A stretch of 64,000 bases of DNA from Myxococcales bacterium (GTDB lineage: Bacteria; Myxococcota_A; Bradymonadia; REDH01), in assembly GCA_947496715.1 (NCBI GenBank), contig CANMDT010000005.1, positions 1-64,000 of the forward strand, written 5' to 3'. The position numbers and the translations under genes are program-made. Below the pieces are notes generated by a model that did not search any database, was not told the origin of the DNA, and was given only the letters and a program-made list of their open reading frames with translations. Every line of letters begins with the position of its first letter. The first letter of the stretch is position 1. This document shows, piece after piece, positions 40,808 through 51,041 of this stretch.

Positions 40808-43800
40808 AAGGTATAGCCCACGTTGAGGTGGAAACGCCCAAACGGCTCACCGATGCGCCTGCTCAGGTTGGTACCGTAGTCGAGCGCCACCGGGATCATG
40901 TTGGCAATCACCCACCGCAATCCCAGTCCCGCGGCGCTGCGGAGCTCACCCGCCGAGAGCGCGCTCGCCTCCCGCGCGAGCTCACCTGCATCCACAAAGG
41001 CCGCACCCTCCACGCCCAGCGCTGGCACCAGACCATAGCGCAGCTCTGCATTCGCCTGCACGAACACGTCGCCACCCGACGCGTCTCCCTCGACCGTCTT
41101 GATCGCACCCTCGCCAAACCCACGCACGCTGCCGGAGCCACCCATCAGGAACCGCTCCGACAGAGGCAGCGCGAGCGACCTACCCGCATCGAACCCGCTC
41201 AGAAGACCACCCGTTGCATAGCCAACACGCAGCTGCGTCGCCGCTACGACGCCCGGCGCAAGAGACCAGAAGCCAACCGTACGGGCAGTCAGTTTGGTGA
41301 AGGCGCTGGCATTGGAGAGCCCTACGAAGTCATCCGCCAGCTCCACACTCACCTCGGCCAGATAACCGGCCGTTGGGCGCAGCGGATGGTTCCGACGATC
41401 GTAGGTCACACGGGGCGTCGCAGAGAGAATGGCCGCCGACTCCACGGGCCGATCCGCCTCGCCCGACTGGTCGATGGATCGCGTGTTGCGAAACGAAATC
41501 CCGAACTCGTAGAAGAGCCCGCGCCGCGTATCCGACTCATCCCGCGCCCGTGCGCCCACACCCCACTCGTCCACCTGAGGCGCCGGCGCGAGGGTGAGGC
41601 GATCGCGGTCGCCATAGACCTCAACGAGCGCCTCCGTCGCCTCCCGAAACAGCCCGAACCCGTGGAACCGCGGGTCAAAATAGGAGAGGTTCGCCCCCAT
41701 CTTGACCTCACCTGAAGAGAGCCGGCTCAGCGAGCTCGGATCGATATCCAGATTGCCTGACGCACGGAACTCCTCCAGCCGGCCGAGGATGTTTCGGTGC
41801 CGGAACACAGGCTCTGCCGACAACACCAACAGCTCGCGACCCACGCCGCCGAACTGTAACTCTACACCCGCATTCACATCCACCGTCCAGGGGTGCGTCT
41901 CCTCCACCTCCAGCACCGTGTAGACAACCTCTGCGCCAGATGCGTCGGTGATGCTGAGCGTCGAAGCGCGAACAGAATCAAAGAGGCCCAGCGACCGGAG
42001 CCCCGCCTGCGTCCGGTAGATGGCCTCCATGGAGTAGGCTTCACCCTTCTCATACTTCAGCTCCGCCAACACCGCTTCGGACTGGCTCCGATGATTGCCC
42101 AGCAGCAGCGTCCCACCGAAACGGCTCAACCGTCCGCGGGTTACCTCGAAGTCCACCGCGATCGACGGCCCGAGCGGAGCGACACCGGTGGCGCAATCTG
42201 TACCCTCCAAAAGCAGCGGACAGACGAAGAACTCCTCCCGCTTTGACTTCGTTGTCTTGTCGCGGCAGGCTGAGAGCGGAAGGGTCGCCGGGTCGATGCG
42301 GCAGGCGGCGGCCAGCGGCTCTGCCTGACAGGCCACCGGGTCGCCCGCGGCATCGCGACAGACCCCTGCCACATCCGCACCAGCATAGCCCTGCTCCGTC
42401 CAAAACCGCTTCAAGGCCTCCTTCGCCCCAAGATAGGCCGACTCCGAATAGACGCCGCCCTCATCCAGCCCCAGTGCAACCGGGCTCCGGCGAGGCTCGC
42501 CATCCAAGACATATCGCACCCGGCTCGCCGTGCGGCGCACGCCAGCCTGCACTGCAAAGGTAACTTCTAGACCGCTACCGTCACGCAGCCGCCCAACCTT
42601 GTAACCGCTCACCACCGCCTGTGGGTATCCAGCATCTCGCATCCCCTGCTCGATGCGGAGCAGATCTGCCGCCACAGCGCCCCGAATCAGGTAGCCGCCA
42701 GAACCGAACGCCGTCAGAGGCCGCGTCTCAAGTTGAGCAACAATCCCCTCTCGAAGCTCCTCGGCAACCCCCTCACATGCAACCATGCGGATGGGCAGCC
42801 GCTCACCTTCGATGATCGCGAAGGTCACAACCTCCACGCCGGACTCCTCCACGACCTGAGCCTTCACCTCCGCGAAGGTGTAGCCGAGCGACTCATATCG
42901 CCGACGCACCTGCTCCGCCGCCTCCTCGAGCACAGCACCATCTACCAGGCCCGCACTGCCGAGCGCCGCCGTCGAGATCACCTCCGCATTGCTGATGGCC
43001 GTGTTGCCTGCCACCTCGATGCGCCACGGACCACCCTCTTCCACCTGCAGGAACAGGTCCATGACACTCTGCGCGACAATCGGATGCTCCTCGCTCCGCA
43101 CCACCCGCGCCCGCAGGTAACCGGCGCCGCGGTAGAGCGACTGAATCGCCTCGAGCGCACTCCGCAGATTCGCCTTCGTGTAGCCCCGCGTCAGCGACAT
43201 CTCGCCGAGCACCACATCGCGAATCCGCTCGAAGCCAATCGCGCTGTTGCCGCGCACCGCAAGCCGACGCAGCGTTACTTGGCGACCAAGCTCCGCTCGA
43301 ACAGTCACATCCACAAGCCGGCCAGGCCGTTCCTTCGGCTCAATCGTCACCTTCGAGCCAAAATAGCCTGTTGACTCAAAGTACTCCTCGATCGCGCGCC
43401 GCTGACGGCCCAACGTCTCCTCGTCGCCCGTCCATACGCTGCCCGACCGAAGAAACAGACGACGCTGAATCTCACTCGTCAGCGCACCGCCCGGCTCGAT
43501 GAAGACATCCGCGATCCGCTGACGCCCCACCAACTCAACCTCCACGCACAAGCCCGCTTCGCAGGCCCGCGCCGTCAGCGTCACCCGCTCAAACATCCCC
43601 GCACTCTCAAGCGCCTTCGATGCCCGCGACGACCGCTCTTCACTCCACGCCGCCCCTACCTCAATGCCCGCGAGCGCCAGCAGCGACGACCGCTGCTCCG
43701 CATCGTCGCACAGCGCAAGATCGCACCGGACCTCCACGCCTGCCACAACGCCAGCAGCCTCAACGCCAGCAGCCTCAACGCCAGCAGCCTCAACGCCAGC

Positions 43801-43878
43801 AGCAGCGTGCGCAACGCCCGCCAGCAGCAGCGCTCCCAGCAGCGCGACCATCTGTAGCAATGCTATCAGCCGGCTCAC
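40804..43878 (-). CDS. TamA/BamA-like Omp85 outer-membrane protein with multiple POTRA domains
   Basis: POTRA-like RLAVRGNSAIGFERIRDVV, C-terminal barrel with LMGGSGSVRGFGEG and terminal NVGYTF. Confidence 0.88.
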   Translation of the reverse strand: MSRLIALLQMVALLGALLLAGVAHAAAGVEAAGVEAAGVEAAGVVAGVEVRCDLALCDDAEQRSSLLALAGIEVGAAWSEERSSRASKALESAGMFERVTLTARACEAGLCVEVELVGRQRIADVFIEPGGALTSEIQRRLFLRSGSVWTGDEETLGRQRRAIEEYFESTGYFGSKVTIEPKERPGRLVDVTVRAELGRQVTLRRLAVRGNSAIGFERIRDVVLGEMSLTRGYTKANLRSALEAIQSLYRGAGYLRARVVRSEEHPIVAQSVMDLFLQVEEGGPWRIEVAGNTAISNAEVISTAALGSAGLVDGAVLEEAAEQVRRRYESLGYTFAEVKAQVVEESGVEVVTFAIIEGERLPIRMVACEGVAEELREGIVAQLETRPLTAFGSGGYLIRGAVAADLLRIEQGMRDAGYPQAVVSGYKVGRLRDGSGLEVTFAVQAGVRRTASRVRYVLDGEPRRSPVALGLDEGGVYSESAYLGAKEALKRFWTEQGYAGADVAGVCRDAAGDPVACQAEPLAAACRIDPATLPLSACRDKTTKSKREEFFVCPLLLEGTDCATGVAPLGPSIAVDFEVTRGRLSRFGGTLLLGNHRSQSEAVLAELKYEKGEAYSMEAIYRTQAGLRSLGLFDSVRASTLSITDASGAEVVYTVLEVEETHPWTVDVNAGVELQFGGVGRELLVLSAEPVFRHRNILGRLEEFRASGNLDIDPSSLSRLSSGEVKMGANLSYFDPRFHGFGLFREATEALVEVYGDRDRLTLAPAPQVDEWGVGARARDESDTRRGLFYEFGISFRNTRSIDQSGEADRPVESAAILSATPRVTYDRRNHPLRPTAGYLAEVSVELADDFVGLSNASAFTKLTARTVGFWSLAPGVVAATQLRVGYATGGLLSGFDAGRSLALPLSERFLMGGSGSVRGFGEGAIKTVEGDASGGDVFVQANAELRYGLVPALGVEGAAFVDAGELAREASALSAGELRSAAGLGLRWVIANMIPVALDYGTNLSRRIGEPFGRFHLNVGYTF
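43746..43803 (-). repeat. 15-bp tandem repeat (CAACGCCAGCAGCCT, 3 full copies plus a 13-bp partial)
   Basis: Read directly; encodes AGVEA AGVEA AGVEA at the start of the mature Omp85 protein. Confidence 0.95.
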
Positions 43879-46800
43879 GGACCGCCCCCGCTGAACCGGA
43901 CGCCCGCCTCTACGCTCCCCTCCGTCCCCACCGACTGCTCCCGAAGCTCAAGCGACAGCCAGTCCAGAAGGCGGATAATCCCCTGCGCATTCTGCTGCGT
44001 CCCCTCCAAGCCACCAAGCGCCGCGCTCAGCGACCAGATAAACTTCTCCGACGGCTGATCCTGGATCGAGATCGAAGCCGTCCCAACCGTTGACGGCGCC
44101 AGCGTGAAGTCGTCCAGACTGAAACTCTCCTCCACATTCCGCTCCACCATGTCGAGTACAGGACGGAGCACCACATCCAGCGTCGGAGCGCCAGCCCGCG
44201 CCGCCGTCAACGAATCAACCGTGCACCCCGTGATGAGCAGCGCCATCTGATCCCGCTGATCATAGGACGGCGTCGAACTCAGCACGTAGTCGAGCGCCGA
44301 TGGAGCCCGCCCCTGCACCCGAGCAGTGATCGCGATGGTCGGGATCGCAGTCACAGCGCTCACGCCCCGCGCTGTCGCATTCAGCAACGAAGCCGACGAC
44401 ACCGCACATGGCTTCACGGTCGTCCGCACCTGCGCGTCCACCTTCGGGGTCGGCAGCCCCGTGGAATCGCGCGCACCATCAAAGTTCAACGTCGCATCCA
44501 GCACCTCAAACGTCTTTCCGCGAAAGGTCAGGCTCGAACCGTCCAGCGACTTCACATCGCCCGTCATCACCATGGCACGCAGCGGACCTCGAACCTGCAC
44601 GTTCGTCTCCAGTTCCACCTGCAAATCAGCTCCCGCCACCCGTGACTGAACGTAGAGCCGATCGCGACCCCGCACCGCAAGGTCCGTTTCCAACGCCCCG
44701 ACCCACGCACTTCGCTGCCAGATCGGCTGCGTCCGCGCGCTCACAACCCGCGTTACCGCGCCCGGAATGTTCGCCGCGATAAGCTCGATGGGCTTGATGT
44801 ACCTCCCCTCGAGCAACTCTACATCACCTGCCACCCGCCAACCGCCAATCGAGCGGGCATCGGCGGCCGTCAGCTGCACCTTACCGCCCACCGTCACCGC
44901 AAACTCGCGCGGTATCCGGTAGGTCAGGTTATCGAAGGAGGCCTGCAACGCGAGCGCACCCTGGCGCGCGCCGAAGAGCTGATAACTGCCAGACACATCG
45001 GCGGTCCCGCCCCAAAGCACTGCATGCAGCGGTGAACCCTCCGGGATCGTGAGCATGCCGGACGCCACCTCCAAGCGGCTCGCCGTCACCGCAACATCCA
45101 CCTTCTCAAACGACGGCGTCACACGCCCTGAAACATTCGTGACCACGCCCCGCAGATCGGGATTCTCCAGCAGCCCGCTCACCTCCAGCGAAACATCCGC
45201 CCGCCCCGAAGACTGCTTCACCAGCGACGGCAAAAATCCAAGCAGCGCAAGGTCGACCACCCCCTTCGCCTCACCCCTCACCTCACGCCAATCCCGCAGA
45301 CTGCCGCCAAAAGTCAGCGTCTGCTCCTTTGCTCCGAGCTTGCCCGAAACCGTGACCGTGTCGAGCAGCAATCCGGCCTCCAAACCCCGGCTCCAGGTCA
45401 GCTGGATCGGCTCCGGATTTGTCACCGACTGGGTGCCAGAACGCACCTCCAGGGCATCCACGCGCACCGAACCACCCATCGTCGACAGATCGCTCAGGTC
45501 TGCCTGTAAATTCACCTCACCGCTCACCAGCGCATCAAACGCCGAATCAGCAAACTGCGGCAGATACCCAAGCGGCCTGATCCCTTCGAGGCGCGCCTCC
45601 AGCGACGCCATCCGTCCATCCAGAGGCACCTGCAGCGAAAACGGAACCTCACCCAGCGCCATCCCGTAGCCCGAAACAACGCCATCCAGCGTGTCGAACG
45701 TCATGCTCACACTGTGCAGGTCAAGTCCTTCAACCTTCAACTTCTCCACAACCAGAGAACCACCGACCTCCGGCGCAGCAAGTGTCCCGCCAATGACAGC
45801 AAACCCCCACGGCTCTCCCTCCACCTCAAGCCCTAGCCGCCTCAACACCGCAGAGGCCCCAAGCGTAGCCCCAGCCACCGAAAACCGGCCAGCAAGCCGG
45901 CCCTCTGGCATCGCTTCAACCGACGCCTCACCAGCCACCGTGCCGCCCAGCACCTCGGTCGAAAAGCCCCGCACCGCGCCGCCATCCAGACCACCCTCAA
46001 AACCGAACCGCGTCTGCCGCAAAGGCTCACCCAGCAGCGACATCTCCCGTGCAAATACCTCGCCTGAAGCCCGAGGATGGCGCACGGTACCCGTGATCGA
46101 GACCCTCCCATCCGCACCGCCAACAAGCTCTCTCCGTTTTAGCCAGAGCTCCGGTCGCATGCCGCGGAACTCAACCTCCAGCGCAACGGTTGGATCCGAT
46201 GCAATCTTCGCTCCCGAAAACAGCCCCACCGAGCCTCTGCCGTCCACCTCGCCACGCGAAGACCGGTAACGCATTTCCGAAAAACGAACCGCTCCTCCGT
46301 CGCGTCGGAACGAAGCGTCTGCCGTGAAGGAGCCCAGCAGCGGATGCTCGCGCAGACTCGACACTCGGCCCTTCACGTCGAACGTCGTCGGTGCGTTCCA
46401 AGGACCAGAGAATGACCCCGCGCCCCCCACCCTGAGGCCGGCTGCCAGCGGCTCCCGCTGGAGCAGCCGACCTGCGTCCAGCAGCTCCCCCTCAAACTTC
46501 ATCCCAAGCGATGACATGCGCTCTAGGTCCCAGTCTCCGGTCGCCCGCAGCGCTGTCGTCGCTCCCACAAGGTCGACCGCCCACGCCCGCTCCTTCGACC
46601 GGAGCGCTACCCAACCTCGCGCATCCACCGTCGCGGCAACCGCCCCCTCAAGCAGCGCATCCGGAAGAGGAGACCCCTCCGGCCACGACACCGCCACCTC
46701 CGTCGCATCCACCTCCACCATCGGCGGAAGCGCCTTCCGATCCTGCGGCAGTCCAGCGTGGGAGTATCCATGAAAACTCTTCACCGAAAGGTCGCCCCAC

Positions 46801-48197
46801 GCGTGAAGCCCTCCCTTCGATGCAACACAATCCTTCCCACCCACCGACAGTTGTGCGCTGCCCACCAAGTCAAGCACAGGCTCCTGCACATAGGGAAGCA
46901 AGAGACGACGCAGCCCGAGCCCCTGCACGCAACCCCGAACATCCCAGCGGCCATCCTCCGGCGTCCACCATCCCGCGAGCTCCGTCTGACCGCCCCAGGC
47001 ACGAACCACCGTCGGACCGCCAAGCGTCATCCGACCATGCGAAAACTTCATCTCCGACTCAAACGCTTCGATCGGATGACCCAAAACTACCAAGTTCTGC
47101 ATCGCCAAACGAAGACCGCCCTCGTAGAAACGCAACGAGCCATAACCCGACGCCCCGATCCGCTGGCCAGCACCCGCCTGGATCGCCCCGGGTAGCACAA
47201 ACCCGACAAACGGCGAATCGGCCCCCAGCGACACAGACAGCTCGCCCTCGTAGCGCAGCCCAGCCGACTCCGCCAAAGGCACCTTCGGCGTATCGCCCAG
47301 CACCTGAATCGCACCCGACAGCCGCGCCTCATCCGCACCCATCTCGACCTTCAACATGTCGAAGTTCATCCCCTCGTTGTACCAGCGGAAGTTCGTCGAA
47401 GTGACCCGCGTGATCGGGATGTCGAGCACACCCCGAAGCCCATCGCGACCCTTCGGCGCCGGACCAAAGGCCGCCGCCCACGGACGCGCGCGCCGCAGCG
47501 CGTTCCACTCCACCTCCTGCCAGGTCCCGTTACCAACACCCAGGCCAAGGCCCGCCTCTGTCAGCAGCACACGACCGCCCCGTATCTTCAGATAGGGCGT
47601 CGTCACCTCCACATTGCCATCCGAAATCACCCGGCCACGGTGCAGCGAGAGGTCGTCGAGTCGAATGAGCACGTCGCCAAACTGAAGCACCGCATCCAGC
47701 CCCTCCGCTCGAATCTCATCAAAAATCACGCGCGGAACCGGCCCCTCCCCCTTCTCGGAGAACGGTCCATTGAACGCCTCGTTCAGCCCCATCCGGCCGT
47801 CAGGCTCCGCATCCACCAGAACGCGACCGCCCGACACCTCGCACTGGTCAAATAACACGCGGCCCGTCAGCAACGCCAACGGCCGGTAGGTGCACACAAT
47901 CCCGTTGGCGTGAATCACCTCGCGACCGCGCAGATCCGTGAGCGTCGCATCGTATAACTCGAACCGGAATAGGTTGCCGCCAACCTCTAGCCGGCCTATC
48001 TCCAAGCCCCCGGGAATCAGGTCATCTACCCAACGCGTCACCCACAGGTTGCCTTGCGTCGATTGAAGCACCAGCAGCGCCGTCAGGTAGGCCGACACCA
48101 GCAGCATGACCGGCACAGACAGCAGGATGCCGAGGCGAAACACGCCCCGAACTCGGTGCCGCTCCAAGCGAAGCCGTTCTGCTCCGCCCTCGCTCAT
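43875..48197 (-). CDS. TamB-like translocation/assembly module protein
   Basis: About 1440 aa, N-terminal TM, repetitive beta-rich AsmA/TamB-like sequence; ATGA overlap with the downstream Omp85 gene. Confidence 0.85.
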   Translation of the reverse strand: MSEGGAERLRLERHRVRGVFRLGILLSVPVMLLVSAYLTALLVLQSTQGNLWVTRWVDDLIPGGLEIGRLEVGGNLFRFELYDATLTDLRGREVIHANGIVCTYRPLALLTGRVLFDQCEVSGGRVLVDAEPDGRMGLNEAFNGPFSEKGEGPVPRVIFDEIRAEGLDAVLQFGDVLIRLDDLSLHRGRVISDGNVEVTTPYLKIRGGRVLLTEAGLGLGVGNGTWQEVEWNALRRARPWAAAFGPAPKGRDGLRGVLDIPITRVTSTNFRWYNEGMNFDMLKVEMGADEARLSGAIQVLGDTPKVPLAESAGLRYEGELSVSLGADSPFVGFVLPGAIQAGAGQRIGASGYGSLRFYEGGLRLAMQNLVVLGHPIEAFESEMKFSHGRMTLGGPTVVRAWGGQTELAGWWTPEDGRWDVRGCVQGLGLRRLLLPYVQEPVLDLVGSAQLSVGGKDCVASKGGLHAWGDLSVKSFHGYSHAGLPQDRKALPPMVEVDATEVAVSWPEGSPLPDALLEGAVAATVDARGWVALRSKERAWAVDLVGATTALRATGDWDLERMSSLGMKFEGELLDAGRLLQREPLAAGLRVGGAGSFSGPWNAPTTFDVKGRVSSLREHPLLGSFTADASFRRDGGAVRFSEMRYRSSRGEVDGRGSVGLFSGAKIASDPTVALEVEFRGMRPELWLKRRELVGGADGRVSITGTVRHPRASGEVFAREMSLLGEPLRQTRFGFEGGLDGGAVRGFSTEVLGGTVAGEASVEAMPEGRLAGRFSVAGATLGASAVLRRLGLEVEGEPWGFAVIGGTLAAPEVGGSLVVEKLKVEGLDLHSVSMTFDTLDGVVSGYGMALGEVPFSLQVPLDGRMASLEARLEGIRPLGYLPQFADSAFDALVSGEVNLQADLSDLSTMGGSVRVDALEVRSGTQSVTNPEPIQLTWSRGLEAGLLLDTVTVSGKLGAKEQTLTFGGSLRDWREVRGEAKGVVDLALLGFLPSLVKQSSGRADVSLEVSGLLENPDLRGVVTNVSGRVTPSFEKVDVAVTASRLEVASGMLTIPEGSPLHAVLWGGTADVSGSYQLFGARQGALALQASFDNLTYRIPREFAVTVGGKVQLTAADARSIGGWRVAGDVELLEGRYIKPIELIAANIPGAVTRVVSARTQPIWQRSAWVGALETDLAVRGRDRLYVQSRVAGADLQVELETNVQVRGPLRAMVMTGDVKSLDGSSLTFRGKTFEVLDATLNFDGARDSTGLPTPKVDAQVRTTVKPCAVSSASLLNATARGVSAVTAIPTIAITARVQGRAPSALDYVLSSTPSYDQRDQMALLITGCTVDSLTAARAGAPTLDVVLRPVLDMVERNVEESFSLDDFTLAPSTVGTASISIQDQPSEKFIWSLSAALGGLEGTQQNAQGIIRLLDWLSLELREQSVGTEGSVEAGVRFSGGGP

Positions 48198-49412
48198 CTC
48201 TGCCTCCTCGCCTGCACGGTTGCGCTTCTCCTGTCCTGCGGTCCGGGCTGCTCCGAGTTCACCGGCGAACTGTCGCCGCTACCCACGCAGTCTTCACTAG
48301 CATCTTTCACAACCAACGCCCGAATTCGCGCCGAGATTTCACCCGGCAAAATCCTCTGCGCGAGCCACCCGCTCGCCTCCGCGCTCTCCGAAGCGCCCTC
48401 CACGGACGAGCTCTGCGCCTCCGCCAACGACGGCGCTACCCAGGACCCCTTCGTCGCCGTCCTCCGCGCCTCCGCGCCACTTCCCATCCTCTTCCTGGAT
48501 AATGGAGACGCCTCCGCACGGCAGCTCCGCCTCCGTCTCACCAACGCCCGCGCCGACCTCACCACCTCCGTTGTCCTCCTCCCGCTCCGGCCAGGCGCGA
48601 CCCGAACAACCGCCTGTCCCGAGCCTGGCTCCACCTCCACCTACCTCACCCCACCTCCCGAACTCCGGCGCTCCGACACAGAGCGTGAGTGGCTACTCCT
48701 GCTCCCCGCCTGCAGCTCCATCTCACTCCGTTTCGCCCTCCCCGCAGACCGACAAGACTCCTTCCGACTCCTCATCGCAGGTCCCAACGCCAGCAGCGAC
48801 AACGAACTCGAAGCACTCATCGCCGATGCAAACGCCTGGCCAGCAGACCACATCCACTTCCTCGGCGGAATGCTCAATCCCAACGCGACGGAGCCCGCCG
48901 CACGCCTACTCAGCCTCGTTGAACCGCGCATCTCCGTCCCTTACTCCCTCTCCCTCGGCGACGCCGAACGCGCTGCCGGACGGCCTGCCTACTTCGAGCG
49001 CTTCGGCCCCTCCGACTTCTTCTCCATGCTCGGCAATGTACAACTCCTCTCACTCGATACCTCGAACGGCGAACTCAGCCTCGACCAGCTCGACTTCGTC
49101 CAAAACCTCCAACCTGCAACAGCAGGACTCGCACTCCTCTTTCATGCCCCAGCACTGCCCGCCGCGATCTCACCCGAAGGCATCGTAAGCTCCGAACGCA
49201 GCCTACGACTCCTCGAACTCCTACGAGACCATGGCTTTGGACATCTCTTCTCCGTCGCCGACCGAGCCGACACCAGCACCGTCAACAACACGCAGCTCAT
49301 CCAGCTCACAGACCCAGCCGACGACGGCCGTGCCAACTACGCACGAGTGCTCATCACCGAGCTACGCTCCGCAACACCTCGCATCACCGTAGAACTCCGC
49401 TCCGTCCGCTAG
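48156..49412 (+). CDS. lipoprotein resembling a calcineurin-like phosphoesterase with degenerate metal motifs
   Basis: Lipobox VALLLSC; DHIHFLGGML...FERFGPSDFFSMLGNVQLLSLDTSNGELSLDQLDFVQ...LLFHAPA; GTG start proposed. Confidence 0.6.
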   Translation: MPLQAKPFCSALAHLCLLACTVALLLSCGPGCSEFTGELSPLPTQSSLASFTTNARIRAEISPGKILCASHPLASALSEAPSTDELCASANDGATQDPFVAVLRASAPLPILFLDNGDASARQLRLRLTNARADLTTSVVLLPLRPGATRTTACPEPGSTSTYLTPPPELRRSDTEREWLLLLPACSSISLRFALPADRQDSFRLLIAGPNASSDNELEALIADANAWPADHIHFLGGMLNPNATEPAARLLSLVEPRISVPYSLSLGDAERAAGRPAYFERFGPSDFFSMLGNVQLLSLDTSNGELSLDQLDFVQNLQPATAGLALLFHAPALPAAISPEGIVSSERSLRLLELLRDHGFGHLFSVADRADTSTVNNTQLIQLTDPADDGRANYARVLITELRSATPRITVELRSVR

Positions 49413-49426
49413 GAAAAGCCGACAGC

Positions 49427-50302
49427 CTACTCCCGGTTCCCCAGCTGCTCTACCCAGAGCGCCACAGGGAACGACCGTACCAGCGCTGAGGACACCTGAC
49501 CCAGCGACAGAAGCGCACGGCCAACTGCTCCGCTGCCCACCACCATCACATCCACAGGCGCGGTCGAGGCCCACGCCTGCAGCGCCTCCGCCGCATCGCC
49601 ACGCACAATCTCAAGCGGCTGCAACAGGTTCCGCGTCGCATAGGCTGCACCGAACGGCAGCTCCAGCTGACCCAGCAGCTGCTCAAACCGCTTCGCCTCA
49701 CTGCCCACCCCGGCACGACGATCGCCCTCGGCTTCGGCCCGCGCCACATGCACGGGAACAACCTCAACCCCCAGACCGGACGCCAGCATCAGAGCGCGCT
49801 CTAAGAGCGCCGCGCTCCCCTCACCGAAGTCGATAGCAACACCGATCTTGCGCACGCTGCCCACAAACCCCTCGGCCACCACGCAGGTCGGAAGTTGGCA
49901 GCGACCCACCACCTCCGACAGCGCCTCGCCCGACAGCAAACGACCGCGCGCAACAACCACAACGTCCCCACCGAGCAACACCACTTGGCCCACGATGCCA
50001 TCGCGCAACGGACTGCCAAGCCCCACCGGCGTCCTCCGGCCATTCAGCCGCTCGCCATGAAACCTCGTCACCGCTGCAACCGACTCCTGAGCACGATGAT
50101 ATGGCAGAACCGCCATCTCATCGCCCATGCATGGCTCCCACGGCAGCAGGGCCTCTGCCCCCGACACGGCGCAAGCGAGCAACTGCAGCCGCTCCGCAGA
50201 GCCGCTACCAAGCAGCGCATCCGCCACCAATAGCACCTCAGATGAAGCCGAATCCGCCTCCAATAGACCGATCATTTGCGACCGCTGAACCGAGGGCCTC
50301 AC
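49427..50302 (-). CDS. universal stress protein-like
   Basis: VRKIGVAIDFGEGSAALLERALMLASGLGVEVVPVHV...EIVRGDAAEALQAWA...DVMVVGSGAVGRALLSLGQVSSALVRSFPVALWV. Confidence 0.7.
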   Translation of the reverse strand: MRPSVQRSQMIGLLEADSASSEVLLVADALLGSGSAERLQLLACAVSGAEALLPWEPCMGDEMAVLPYHRAQESVAAVTRFHGERLNGRRTPVGLGSPLRDGIVGQVVLLGGDVVVVARGRLLSGEALSEVVGRCQLPTCVVAEGFVGSVRKIGVAIDFGEGSAALLERALMLASGLGVEVVPVHVARAEAEGDRRAGVGSEAKRFEQLLGQLELPFGAAYATRNLLQPLEIVRGDAAEALQAWASTAPVDVMVVGSGAVGRALLSLGQVSSALVRSFPVALWVEQLGNRE

Positions 50303-50336
50303 AGCTCTCGCCTCGGCATCGTCCAAACCGCCGTCA

Positions 50337-50927
50337 TCACTTCGTCTCAACCTCTTCGATGGTCTCGGCTTCGCCGTCGCCGTTGAGATCACGGGTGATG
50401 TTAACCACCTTCCCCTCGGAGTAGTACTCCCAGAGGTCAGCCCGACCATCAAAATTCGTGTCCCGCGCCGTGCGCGAAAGGTTCCCCGAAATGTCGTAGT
50501 ACTTCTCGAGGGAGAGCGAACCATCGAAGCTCGTCGCAACCAGCTTCTGCACAAGCCGATTCCCCTCATACAACCTGACCACATCGACGTACGGGTCGAA
50601 GTCCATCTGAAACTGACGCTCCAGCACCTCGCCCGACGGTCCAAAGAACTCCACCACATCGGCGCGGCCATCAAAGTCCAGGTCACGAATCGCCGCACGG
50701 GTCTTGCCCGAAACGTCCGTGAAAACCTGCTGGTCCGTCACCTTGTCCATATTGATATCCGCCGTCTGCTCCGTCAGCCCGAGCAGCGACACACTGGCCC
50801 GAAACGCTGCAGGCGTGTCGCCAAGCCCCGTCATCTTCAGAGAACTGCCCGTGCCAGCCTCAGCACCACTTGCTACGGCAACGGTTAAGACCAAGCCTAC
50901 AAAAACTCCAAGCGCGCTTGCCTGCAT
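50337..50927 (-). CDS. secreted DxDxDG-repeat (calcium-binding-like) protein
   Basis: Signal peptide; DLDFDGRADVVEFF, DTNFDGRADLWEYY, DLNGDGEAETIEEV. Confidence 0.7.
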   Translation of the reverse strand: MQASALGVFVGLVLTVAVASGAEAGTGSSLKMTGLGDTPAAFRASVSLLGLTEQTADINMDKVTDQQVFTDVSGKTRAAIRDLDFDGRADVVEFFGPSGEVLERQFQMDFDPYVDVVRLYEGNRLVQKLVATSFDGSLSLEKYYDISGNLSRTARDTNFDGRADLWEYYSEGKVVNITRDLNGDGEAETIEEVETK

Positions 50928-51041
50928 CGGACTCTCTCCCGTTCAACCGCAACCGACCTTGAACACGCCACGACGGCGGCTAGGACTCTTTCCAACTTCC
51001 GAAGGTAGCAACTCACCCCCCGCCGAGCAAGCGATTCACCC

